DNA of 64,000 nt from assembly GCA_003439945.1 (NCBI GenBank), contig QVRM01002482.1, positions 1 through 64,000 on the forward strand. The letters are read 5' to 3'. Source of the DNA: Dermanyssus gallinae (lineage: Eukaryota > Arthropoda > Arachnida > Mesostigmata > Dermanyssidae). A program made the position numbers and the translations under genes. The number at the start of each line of letters is the position of its first letter. The stretch's first letter is position 1. The notes beneath the pieces are model-generated. The model saw nothing but the letters and a program-made list of their open reading frames with translations, did no database searches and was not told the origin of the DNA. Below are positions 46,731 to 56,765 of this stretch, one piece after another.

Positions 46731-47142
46731 TCACGTCTCAGGTGGTCGTCCATGCAACTCAGCCCGTTGGCAAAGAATGTGATGAAAGCCGTGCATTGCA
46801 AATCGTGTGATCACGTGCGGGATGCTACACTCTGACCCCTTCCACTCCGCATTTCTCATCGCTCCGATATAGAAGAACTCCGGGTCGTGTTCGGAAAACC
46901 TTACCTCCCATATTTCACTGCAGCCGTTGAAGACTGTAGTACGAGAGTGGTTATAACGGCGCCTCAGGTCTTCTATAAAGAGTGGACAGTCTACTAATAT
47001 GTAGACGAGGCGGTTGCGCGTTGACATTACGGAGTCCCAGAGTTCGTTTCAGGAAGGCTGCTTTTATCTGATTTAGCTGGTGATCAAGTTGGAGTAGCGT
47101 GGAGTCAGGTGCGTTAATATTTTTCTTGTTCCTCAATATCAC
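46731..47142 (-). pseudogene. Probable LINE ORF2 post-RT fragment
   Basis: Two minus frames join by a frameshift near 47025. The first has LLQLDHQLNQIKAAFLKRTL, and the second has RLVYILVDCPLFIEDLRRRY. This resembles the region after the RT thumb in LINEs ('LxxxQxxFxKRxLGL...RxxLLxLxxLxxRR'). The remaining sequence, with SIPHVITRFAMHGFHHIL, is unplaced. No catalytic box is present. The clade cannot be set. Confidence 0.5.
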
Positions 47143-48140
47143 TTATTTAATTTATTAGTAGATCATTTTTTAGAGCGTCTTTTTGTGAAATAAATTACTG
47201 CGGTTATTTTTTATCAAGTGCGTGCTAATAATTTCAGGGTCAGTTGGCTGCGTTTCTGTTTTTCAAAATATTGTTTTCTGATAACCTATGTAGGTTAAGA
47301 GTACCTTGTCAAACATTTCAATCATAAAGTAATGCTTTAAAGCAAATCAATGCTTTATATACTACCGGTGCAACTATTATGCTATAGAAAAAATAATGAT
47401 TTGAAACGCGCGATTCGACCAAAGCCTTAAAAAACGTAGTTCGCGTTAGAAATCACAGGCATAAACCATTCACATGAATTATTTACACACCAGATTAGGT
47501 ACATTATACAATAGCACGATCGATATCACTACAGCCTCGTAATGATATTAGTAAAAATCGCTCAGTGTCAGCGTTGTTAGAGAGGAAATTGCATTGCACT
47601 CACTGTCATGATATCTCACACATATGCCATAACAATATTTACAAACACATAAGGCACAGGGCTCATGGCAGGCGTCTCTGACATCGAAGGTGATGAAAAC
47701 CGTGCACAGCAAAGCGGGCGGTTCTGTGCCTGTTTGTTCTCCCCGTGCCCCTCCATTCTGTCCTAACCATTGCATCTGTCATATTACAATGTGGGTCGAT
47801 CTCTGCCATTTTCTTTTCATATTGCCGTATGAGCTCGCTGTATGCCGGGGTGTCTGGAAGCGCAAACTGATAGCATAAACCATTTAGTACGATATTTCAT
47901 ACAGTAGAGGAGTTTGATTTTCTTTCCGTCTTTGCCTAGCACTAGATGGCAGAAACGATCATTGTTACGACCGAGTACAACTGTTTGTAGAAAAAACGTC
48001 GTCGTTATTATGCACTGTTAGCTTTGTTGAAACACATCGCCTAGAGCCGGATGACCTGAGCCTATAAACTCTGCGCAAACTCTGCTTGCTAGGGCGTCTC
48101 CTAGCTAAAGCCGATCCGCCCTCACCTCCTTTCTCCTGAG

Positions 48141-48929
48141 ATGGCCCCAAGCCCGTATTGGAAAGCAGCGACAGGTGCCGTAAACGTAAGAGCACAAACG
48201 GCCGGCTCTTCTTACTCGCTTTTCCGTCGTTTAACCACACATGCGCGCCCACGCGCACACAGAGTTTGTCCAGTGCGGACGCTATTTCACCACCTCAACA
48301 ACGACGTTTGCCGACTGCCCCGTAAAAAGCGCCCGGCAGTTCATTGGCTTGTCTCGAGCTTGGCCTTTACTTCGGGGGCCCTTGAGCTTCCCTCACTCAC
48401 GCTGTCCCCGGCAGCAGCAGCGGCGGCAGCGGCTGCGCAGGCGGCGGCCAGAATCCAGGAACAAGCACGAACTACTCCCCAGGTTGCCCAGTACCGCCGC
48501 CGCTACCACCACCTTGGCTCAAGCTTGCCTTCATCGCTTCCAACAGACGATGATGTGGAACCGGCGCTGTCCACGCCGTCGTTGTCTCTCCGAAGTCATG
48601 AGGAGATCTCGTCGCCGTCCGGACAGGTGCTGGTTACACTGATAGCGGCAGGCCTACCTGCGCGCCCGTGCATAGCATACACGCGCGTGCCTACGACAGG
48701 CTCGTCCGGGCAAACAGGCGATCGAACGTATGCAACCCTCCAGACGTGCATGACCAAACCTACCTACCCACCGACCGGCCGATACTGTTCGGCGGCCACG
48801 CCAGCTAGTGGTCGGGAACGAGCGACAGCTGGCGAATACTACCGCACTGCCACAGCGACTGGCGATAGCAAACACAATTGGTACAGCCAACACAGGTGTG
48901 TATGTGTGAGCGTGCGAGTAGCCAATTAG
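48141..48929 (+). other. 262-codon open frame in GC-rich island, coding doubtful
   Basis: This is the longest unassigned frame in the window. It has a poly-Ala stretch (nine Ala) from GCA/GCG repeats, many Ser/Thr/Arg and no domain I recognise. The start methionine has no supporting context. Another plus frame (48241-48642) overlaps it. It ends just before a (TA)n. It may be an exon with low-complexity sequence, or simply stop-poor GC-rich DNA. Confidence 0.2.
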
Positions 48930-48932
48930 GGT

Positions 48933-48944
48933 TATATATATATA

Positions 48945-48979
<35 letters not shown>
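48933..48979. repeat. (TA)n microsatellite
   Basis: About 47 bp, with an internal 'taatta' break. Confidence 0.95.
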
Positions 48980-48984
<5 letters not shown>

Positions 48985-49585
48985 TTATTTTCCGTATATT
49001 ACATTATGTATGTGGGACATATATCACGGAAGATCAGCTAAGCCAATGCATATATATATGCACGAATTGTAAGTTATTCGTTGCTGTAGACGCATATGAG
49101 CAAATCAAGCAATATATTGGTTAATTTATATATGGAGGATTGATCAAGTAAACCACTCTAGTGCAATTCAACGCACAGTACAATTCTACTAGAGACCTAA
49201 ACTTTACGGGTACTACTATAAATATAGCAAAAAAAATATGTTGTTTATTTTGTGCTATCTATAGAGATACTTATTATATGTTATATACGTAAAAAACGTA
49301 ATTTACTTAAAAGAAATAAATTAAACACATTATTTTTGAATATACATATAATTAGGTTAAACACACATTTTTGGCTACTTTTGCTAATTGCTTTTGTTGG
49401 CTTATTTTACATATCTAGGTGAAAGTATATTTCGATGATACAAACCCAAGCATAAACATTCACATGTTAAATATGTTAACCTAAAAGCATAGAAGTAAGG
49501 CATCACAATACTTTAAGTTTTGCAATTTTTTTGACCGGTTTCCTCATTCGACCATTTTATTCCTTTGCAATAATTTCTGAGGTAT

Positions 49586-49922
49586 ATCTAAATATATATA
49601 TAGATATATATATATAGATATATATAAATGTATATATATAGATGAGAGAGATATGGAGAGGAGATAGAGTAGAGATAGAGAATAAAAGAACAGTGAGATA
49701 GATATGATAGGGAGAGGGAGAGTAGGAAGAGGAGAGATAATATATGGATATCTCGGGGAATATAAATATCATATCGGAGATATAGAGTATTATCTTTCTG
49801 AAGATATATAGATATAGATTATATATATATAGATATATTGGATATATCTCTATATATATAGTATATATATCTATATATATAATATATATATAATCTAGTA
49901 TATATATATCTATAATATATAT
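49586..49922. repeat. TA/GATA-rich complex satellite
   Basis: About 340 bp of TA and (GATA/TAGATA)-type units with a GA-rich middle (49640-49735). Many internal inverted matches make it able to fold extensively. Confidence 0.85.
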
Positions 49923-50089
49923 AGGAAATATTGTGATGATGTATAATCATTTACAATACGTTTGCACATCGGCAGTGCTCGCTTAAAAAAAATTGTTGTG
50001 TATAAAAAGGCGTGTCACATGAAGTTAAGAATCAGTTGTCCGTGTCCTTGCTTGATGGTAGCCCCCGCTCTTATGGACCCGGTGCGAGC

Positions 50090-51015
50090 GGTATATCCTC
50101 AAAGTTCCTTGCAAAGTTAAAACGGTGAGATCCATAAGATTCCTCTTCGTGACGCCGAGCCCCAAAAGCGTCCTCGCAAATTCGGAGTCCTATACACCAC
50201 TCATAGAGATAGTGATGGATCCGAATCTGCGAGGTTTTTGCGGGTCGGGTCGTCATATTTGGTGATCTTGTCTTGCCGCGCTTTTGCCAGGTCTCGGTTC
50301 GGGCCGCAAACCTCGGCATCTAAAACCTAGACCTCGGTAGGTGTTGTTATTACGAGGTCGGGCTTTAGACCCGGTGTGCCCGGTCGACGGAATACTCGCT
50401 CATGAACCACCTCATGACCCCTTTCGCGGAGAAGACGCGCCACGCAATCACAGACGTCGTCATGTCTCTTTATGGTGTTTTTGTGTGTTGTATCGCACAT
50501 CTGAGCGACATGAGCCAACGTCTCAGGCGCATGACACCCGTGCCTTCAACGTTTGTTGTAGCCCGGGCGTCCCCTGGCCAATCTGGCACGCGTTGGTAGT
50601 GCGTTGATTCTGAGCTTTAGTAGGTTTAAATACTCCTTACCAGAAAGGTAGGGCATACCCTTAATCCAGTAATGTACAAAGGGCGTTTCTTGTGCTTTTT
50701 TAAAATGTGCCCTATCGAACGTGTTGTGTAGTTGTTGAGACCAGTAATCGGTCTCTTGTGTAGCGGTCTCAATGGAGGTTCCCAAGCGCTCGCAAAGAAG
50801 TCTTGTTTTCGCAAGATCTTTTTTGAAGTGCTCGGTGGTTAGCATCCATTGGACCCCAAGGTGCGTGTTGTAGTGCTGTCAGGCGGGAGAGGCGGAATCT
50901 GGGAATGACTGTTTGGAGGCAGGGGATGTCCAGACCGCCGTGTGCTGTGTGCGTGTACAGGTAGGCGTTCGGCACCGAGTTTTTGAGCTTAAGCCATTTC
51001 GACTTAACAACCGTT
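50090..51015 (-). pseudogene. RLE-B: R2/NeSL-like LINE ORF2 C-terminal part
   Basis: A second RLE-type LINE family, unlike RLE-A. Reading leftward: a post-RT box with PNAYLYTHTAHGGLDIP and VIPRFRLSRLTAL; a frameshift near 50870; then YLNLLKLRINALPTRARLAR. The CCHC knuckle region is NKR, stop, RHGCHAPETLAHVAQMC, with TGA apparently replacing the first cysteine. RHDDVCDCVARLLRERGHEV follows, then the RLE site GLKPDLVITTPTEV, a TAG at about 50338, VLDAEV and QDKITKYDD. Apart from two stops and one shift the frame is continuous from about 50860 to 50135. The PD...D...K residues are all kept. The 5' end meets a (TA)n at 51028. Confidence 0.85.
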
Positions 51016-51025
51016 CTGATCTCTT

Positions 51026-51027
<2 letters not shown>

Positions 51028-51062
<35 letters not shown>
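51028..51062. repeat. (TA)n microsatellite
   Basis: About 35 bp of TA at the truncated 5' end of RLE-B. Confidence 0.95.
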
Positions 51063-51070
<8 letters not shown>

Positions 51071-51104
51071 GAGGGAGATGTACTAACAAAAGTACATCTC
51101 CCTC
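51071..51104. repeat. 14-bp perfect hairpin in TA-rich flanks
   Basis: gagggagatgtact (51071-51084) pairs exactly with 51091-51104 across the 6-nt loop aacaaa. Outer flanks (tttatatat / tcattaaatatat) pair further with bulges. Confidence 0.9.
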
Positions 51105-51149
51105 TCATTAAATATATTTTCTGCTCCTCACAATAGTAACGCCATATTA

Positions 51150-51600
51150 AACGTGACTACACCATTTGACCACACGCCTAGAAAAGTTGCGTCGTAATTT
51201 AGGTTCTAAACACGCTTGGAATGTTGCGTTGGAATCTGTGTTGTTTAAAATTCAATTTTTACCGGTGAACTGGCCTTCTGAAGTCATTTTTGTAGCGTCT
51301 GAACTGCCTGCTGACTTGGGCTGATCGCATGCCGGATAAAGGTAAACGATGGCGTTTGATTCCTCAATGCGCGACAAAATGTTTTAATTCTCGGCTGCAG
51401 AATCCAGCTGCACTGTCCGAAACCAGTTGGTTTGGAAACCCATAAAAAGCAAAGCACTCGTCCAGTTTAACCATCATCGTTGAGCTTGTAATAGACGTCA
51501 CGTCTCACGCTTCTGCCACTCGGAATATGACTTGCAACAATATGATGTTCCATTTATTGGTCCTACGAGGTTGATTTGTATCTGCTGCTATGACCCTTTA
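51150..51600 (-). pseudogene. Gypsy-type LTR retrotransposon integrase remnant
   Basis: The minus strand, in shifting frames, gives QQIQINLVGPINGTSYC (about 51560-51600). This is the integrase core start 'RVHIDFAGPxNG', with the first catalytic Asp replaced by Asn. It continues with YSEWQK, LDECFAFYGFPNQLVSD ('FAxYGLPxxLVSDNG', second Asp kept) and FCSRELKHFVAH. APFIRHAISPSQQAVQTLQK matches 'APYHPxSNGxAERAVQTxK', and a degraded 'LRTRL'-like end follows. No RT, RNase H, gag or LTR was found. Gypsy origin is a family-level call. Confidence 0.75.
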
Positions 51601-52230
51601 GCTAACTTTCACACAATTCAGTTCATTAGATGCTCGTTAACAGGTAGGTCACCTAATAGTATGTCCTATATCGCCTTCGATACCTGACTACCAATAATGC
51701 TGACAAGTCACAGATGCAAGTTTTGTCATTACTTGATCTCTTTGCTTCAGCTATGTTTATTAGCTTTGATATATAGTAAAACTTGGCTGCTAGCTGAGTG
51801 TGTAGACCGTCAGGCATGGGGGCCGTGCTGGTTTTGGCAATAGCGCCTCCTGGACCTCCAGCTCTCTCACTAATAGTCTGTAATGTGCTCAGTTGCTTTT
51901 GCGTACTTATAGGACGGAATGCCCACTGTGTGCCTGTAATTTTCAGGGTTTTGGGATAAGGGTCAGACATTCAGTTTTTCAAGGCTAAGGATAGTTTCCG
52001 CTAGTCCTTAGCCTTAGAAAGCTCCCCGCTTTGACTTTTGTGCGTTAGAATACTAATCACTAGAGAGGATCCAATCATGTGAAGAAAGCACTAGTTGTGT
52101 CTGATGTATACGTTTGTAATTTACCTTAGCTGGGTGTTAATAAGCCACAATAATAAATACAACATCCCACGTTAAGATATCCTCGATTCTTAAAACGCAT
52201 GACGACACCATTTGTTTCCATCCATTAGTA
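51601..52230. other. No gene recognised
   Basis: Includes a 105-codon minus frame (51653-51970) without a family match. It might be upstream pol sequence of the same Gypsy element, but no motif supports that. Confidence 0.4.
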
Positions 52231-53258
52231 CGTTCGGATTTTTCGCCCATGTCGTTACACCGGAAAGATTTTATTAAATGATGTATGGCCCATTTTGTTC
52301 AACTACCTTAGCTCAACGTTCCGGCAAGCTCATGATTTCATTTCTCTACAAAGTGGGGTCCTGGCTTCCAAATAAATGGTCTATATACGTTTTAAAACCT
52401 TCCAAAGAATCTAATTATTTGCCATTACGTACATTTTGAAGGGACCGAAACAGATGATCTTCCGATGGAGCAAACTCAGGACTATACGCAGGATGTGGCA
52501 AAAATCCCATTAAAGTTTCTTTAACGTCTTGGTGGTGAGCAAAGGTGTGTGCGGTCTTGCGTTGTCGTGGTGGAAAGTCACTCCTCGTCTCTTCGCCAAT
52601 TTCGTCCGCTGCCCTCTTTAAATTGTCCAGATGTTGACAGTATTTTATCGTACTGATTGTTTCGTTTGGTTGCAACAGCACATAAAAAATCACCCCTATC
52701 GCATCCCATTAAACACTTAACATCATTTTTCTTGTATGGGGTCCGGGCTTGGGAGTTGCTTGGGAGTCACTTCCTTTTTGAGCCACGCTCTTTTTTGGAC
52801 AACGTGCTTATAGAGTGTCCCCTTCTCATTCCCTGTTACCGTGATGCGAAGAAAAGAGCAATCTTCATTTTTTTCTAGGTGCTGATCTCAAAGTAGCACA
52901 CGGCTAACGAACCCCTCGGTATTGAGATGCCTTTGAACGGATGTGTATGGTACGCCGACAATGGCCACGATCTCGCGCAGCGAGAAGTGTGGGTTTTATT
53001 TGACCCCCGTTGTCAAGAGCCGTCCGGGCCGGTCTCGGTCGTTAACGTCGAAGTCGCCGTTCCTAAATCGATCAAACCACTTTTCTACTGTTCTATCTGT
53101 TACTGCCTCTCCGCCATACACTTTACATATCTAAGTTATGGCTTGGGTTGCATTCTTTCCTTTCCGGAAATTAATTAGCATTAAATGACGAAAATGCATA
53201 TTTAAGTCTGTCATTTTCACTCGAGCGTTACAGTTTGAGTAAGTTGGATATTCGAACG
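52231..53258 (-). mobile_element. Mariner DNA transposon, decayed
   Basis: The body is the transposase described at 52274-53214. Candidate terminal repeats are weak. CGTTCGGAT starts at 52231 after a TA on the left, and its inverted counterpart ends at 53258 (minus CGTTCGAAT). Beyond about nine bases they diverge. The element is shorter than the usual 1.2-1.3 kb, so small deletions are likely. Boundaries are tentative. Confidence 0.6.
52274..53214 (-). pseudogene. Mariner transposase (DD34D), inactivated
   Basis: The protein is readable over nearly its full length in shifting frames. MTDLNMHFRHLMLINFRKGK starts at 53214, and a TAG falls where 'NICKVYGG' is expected. EKWFDRFRNGDFDVNDRDRP follows ('WFxRFRxGDFDxxDxxRxGRP'), then LREIVAIVGVPYTSVQRHL (helix-turn-helix). 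A middle with LLQPNETISTIKYCQHLDNL comes next, then the catalytic FHHDNARPHTP near 52545-52580. PHPAYSPEFAPSEDHLFRSL carries Glu where the third Asp of 'APSD' should be. The end is ERxAKVVEQNGPYI with stops. The family's cut-and-paste activity is lost here. 313 codons against about 345 expected. Confidence 0.92.
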
Positions 53259-53982
53259 AATTCCACGGTATCATACAACGCAGGTCTGCTCTTACCGCCG
53301 AGCCTTTAAACGAACAACCCTCTCCCAACAGCTTTCGACTTTTCCCGGGGCTGCGCAGTACGGCGCATGCAACTTTATTGAGTAAGTTACAGCACCGTAA
53401 CACTGTGCAGTAGAACTGCGGTTGCACTAGAAGTAGGAATAGTAACAAGGCTTGCAGAATTACTAACAAGCAGCATGGGCCTGACTGGTGTAACGGGCGG
53501 AAGCTATTTAAGCGCAACACCTACCTGGCCTCTGGCGTGCAGAGTCGATTGCAGCAGGATTTGGTCCCGGGTATCTATTTTTATGTTCGAACATACAACC
53601 ATGCATTAGAAAAAGGATGACAAACTTTGGTGACACACGCACTTAGGTTATGTGCTTTGTTGTTCCACGCTGTCACAAGGATTTGGTGTCGAAAAAAAAG
53701 GCCACATAAGGATGCAACATTTCCAAGAAAAGCCGGAGAAGTTTCACGAAACGGAGGTGTCAAACAAGGGCGACACAAATAGCTTGCAAAGTTCTATATG
53801 GGCAGAATCCAAGAAAAAACATCTCTACTTGCCTGAGATGCAGTTGCGGAAGGTCAAACATACATACATACCGGCGAGAATCTGACTGTGATTGGTTGTG
53901 AAGGGTTCATTACAACTTGTAGCAGTTGCACTTGTCAAATTTTTATTGTACTTGTAGCTCTTGACCACTAATACAGGCTTGT

Positions 53983-53985
<3 letters not shown>

Positions 53986-54020
<35 letters not shown>
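53986..54020. repeat. (TA)n microsatellite
   Basis: About 35 bp of TA. Confidence 0.95.
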
Positions 54021-54023
<3 letters not shown>

Positions 54024-54335
54024 TTGCGCCTCTGACTGCACTAGTAACTTAAGCTTGTGCGAATTAAGTCTAAGCACCCTACAACAGCATTATTCGAATG
54101 TCTTTGACACTTGCATCGTGTTCTTCTCAGAGTGGTTCTGAGCTGTTGACCGGATGTACTCTACATGGTGGAGCGAAACGTTAAACCGTTATTAGTGACT
54201 TGCAGTGATCGTATAAAGCAGAGTTTCTCTGTCTCACAAGCCGTCTGGGCTTCCTAACCGTGGAACTTCTTCAGCTTCTTAACCGCCGTTCCTAGCGTTG
54301 AAACGACGAAACGACCGTCTCGCGTAGAAGCGAAG

Positions 54336-54394
<59 letters not shown>
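54336..54394. repeat. (TA)n microsatellite
   Basis: About 59 bp of TA. The IYIYIY frame is an artefact. Confidence 0.95.
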
Positions 54395-54396
<2 letters not shown>

Positions 54397-55333
54397 CTAC
54401 CAAAGTTGATCGCTGAAGGCTGTAGTCATTGTATTTTGCGAACATATACTGTGAAAACAGTTGTATGTATATACACAATTGCATCGACCACACACAACTT
54501 ATGATGAAACACAAGGTCTCATGTGGTGAGTAAATTTTGAGTAAGCCTCTTTTGAGTTGGTTGCTGCGCATTACGTGTACGCGTCACGCATGCCGTATTA
54601 AAGTTGGCAATGGGCTGCTGGCTTTGTGGCCAATCCGACCAGTCGCGGAAAAGATGAGAGTTTACGCGGTGCAATATGTTCCTGTTGTGCGTCGCTGTTG
54701 CCGCCTCACAAGCTGCGCCAGGCATTCTCCACCACAATTTCGCTGGAAAACGATATGGGTTTCTAGCCCTTAGTTCTACACTATTAGCAGAGAAGTTACT
54801 CAACCTGTCAAAGGCACAATTCGTGTCCGAGAGCGGCAGACAAAAACAGCGGGCGGCTGGGGAACACTAGCGTCTTGTAAGCAGCACTCCCGGGAGGGCA
54901 TTTTCTTATCTTATACGATCTGAGAGTTCAGTTCAAGCCTGCAAACAACAAAACAAATCACCCCATGGCTAAGATGGTGCAAGGGAGAAGGAAAGCGCAC
55001 GTGAGAGAGGTCGAGAGAGACCGTTTGCCTTCGAACAGGTTGAGTGACGGGCGCGTGCTTTACGGAATCGGTTTCCTTTTGCGTGCCTCCTAAGCTTTCC
55101 CTCTCTCGTCCCCCCCCCCCCCGTCCTCGCTGTCATTTGTAGGACAACTTGAAGCATCAATTTTAGATCCCACATGATTCCTTGTTTGTTCTTTTCTATC
55201 CTTTTGAAACAAGGTACCGGCAGGGCAGAGGTAGGCCAGGATAGGCCAGAGGATGAATCGTCCATCGCGGGCAAGCTAAGAGCGCCTCCTTGCACGTCCA
55301 GATATAGTTGCAGCGGAACATCCAGTTTGTGCG

Positions 55334-55362
55334 ATTGACAATTAATTATCTTAATTGTCAAT
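55334..55362. repeat. 12-bp perfect hairpin
   Basis: attgacaattaa (55334-55345) pairs with 55351-55362 across a 5-nt loop. It lies about 70 bp upstream of a LINE RT fragment. Confidence 0.85.
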
Positions 55363-55429
55363 TGCATAGCCGAGGTTTTTGACTGAAACTGGTATTGGCA
55401 CGATCAGATAGACATTTTGAATCGATGAA

Positions 55430-55880
55430 TCTTCTTTCAACGACCCTATTCGGCCTTCGTGCGGGCCGATCAACAGACCTTGTCTTGGCTCACCTGTGGC
55501 AGCGAATGACCGATTCCGTGAAAGCAAATAAGACTTGCCCCGTCGCCGTGCTTGATGTTACGACAACTTTTAACTACTACAACCACTTGCTGTTATTGCA
55601 GATGCTACCGGAACTTCGGATGCCCACCAACCCAGATAACCCAGGGGACAGGTGATTAGAGGTGGACGGATTGAATTGACGTGGCAGAAAGTTGATATAG
55701 GAACCGCAGGCGCGGTACTCAGTACTTTTATGCCCATGATCCTTCTTAACTATATTCTATTACGAATTCAGAACAAGCTTGGCTAAGCAGTACAGCAATT
55801 GTAGATGACGCTATGCTACTTTTCAGTGTGAACCACTTGAGGTTAGATATTGGCGTGCGCTTTTAAATGTAGAAATGGAA
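55430..55880 (+). pseudogene. CR1/Jockey-like LINE RT fragment
   Basis: The plus strand reads LFGLRAGRSTDLVLAHLWQR (the 'GFRxGRSTxxAL' box), then CPVAVLDVTTTFNYYNHLLL (motif A, 'AxLDLSxAFDxxxH', with the second Asp changed to Asn). After frameshifts comes STAIVDDAMLLFSVNHL at about 55795-55845, motif C with Tyr changed to Ile but both Asp kept. The motif B region is eroded. No endonuclease is attached. Confidence 0.75.
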
Positions 55881-56589
55881 ACTCTGAAATGGCAGCCCGA
55901 TCTAGATTATATCTCCGGCATATGTTGTGCCGTAATCCCTGCGCTGCGTCGTTTAAACCTGATTGGTGTTTTTGCAAATGAGTCTATTTTTAGCGCCCCA
56001 AACCCTGTTTGTACCGATTTTAAGTTACGGTATTCCTAACTGTGGTGAAGGGTAACACAGGGTCATCCGCAGAGCTAAAATATTAAAACATTACGCACTT
56101 AGCGCTATTTTTACAGAAAGACGTACGCATTCGGTCGGAGATCCCTACATTTCTTATAGCCCATTGTATGTCGATAGAAGTAACACCTAATGGGTTACTG
56201 CGTTAGGTTTTGGGGCTTGCCCGGAAAACTTTACCTGCAGAGATTTTTGCAACGTTTCCATTCGTCCCTATCACAAGCAGATCGCCAATGCGTGTCACTA
56301 CTTTTAAAATGTTTCCTATGTCGTTGAAATACAGTAGCTCTAAATATGCGTGCCGCCTGACAGTATCGATGAGTGAAGCTGCTGCTTTAAGTGCCTGCGC
56401 CTTCCATTTTTTCAACAAGAACTAAACAGTCATTATTTACAGGCCATATTTTCGAATAAAAAATCAAAACATATAGTAAGCCTTGAGCTGAAGATTGAAA
56501 ATTCACCGGCGTCGTCAATTACCTTAGTAGGGGCACGATAGTAAGAGATCAGCAATGCCTCATTGTATGCATCACTTGTTTGCCCCACT

Positions 56590-56765
56590 GAAAGAAATTT
56601 AGACTGTGTGTGCATAAAACAGCATACAATATGGCGCCATTGTTTTTTGTTGGGCTCGGCATAACGAAGCGTGTGGATCGTCAATTGCATGCACGTTTCT
56701 ATCCAGTCAATTAATTGTGCTCTATTCGTGTATTTAGATCGCTTTCGACTGCCACGGAACGACAA
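56590..56765 (-). pseudogene. Possible LINE ORF2 C-terminal tail
   Basis: The minus strand reads RGSRKRSKYTNRAQLIDWIE, then LTIHTLRYAEPNKKQWRHIV. This resembles a common LINE ending ('RGRPRTRWxDDIxxWTGLSxxELxRLAQDRxxWRxLV'). It is short and divergent, and a chance match cannot be excluded. Confidence 0.4.

Larger units (their letters stand above)
47143..50089. other. No gene recognised; GC-rich island and TA satellites
   Basis: AT-rich to about 47950, then a GC-rich island at 48120-48900 with GCA/GCG runs. Long TA-rich repeats lie at 48933-48979 and 49586-49922, with AT-rich unique sequence between and after them. Confidence 0.5.
53259..55333. other. No gene recognised
   Basis: Chance open frames only. 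(TA)n at 53986-54020 and 54336-54394, and a C-run near 55110-55125. Confidence 0.5.

Noticed and set aside
52927..53178. 83-codon plus-strand frame
   Set aside because: Antisense of the mariner transposase (WFDRFRNGDF region).
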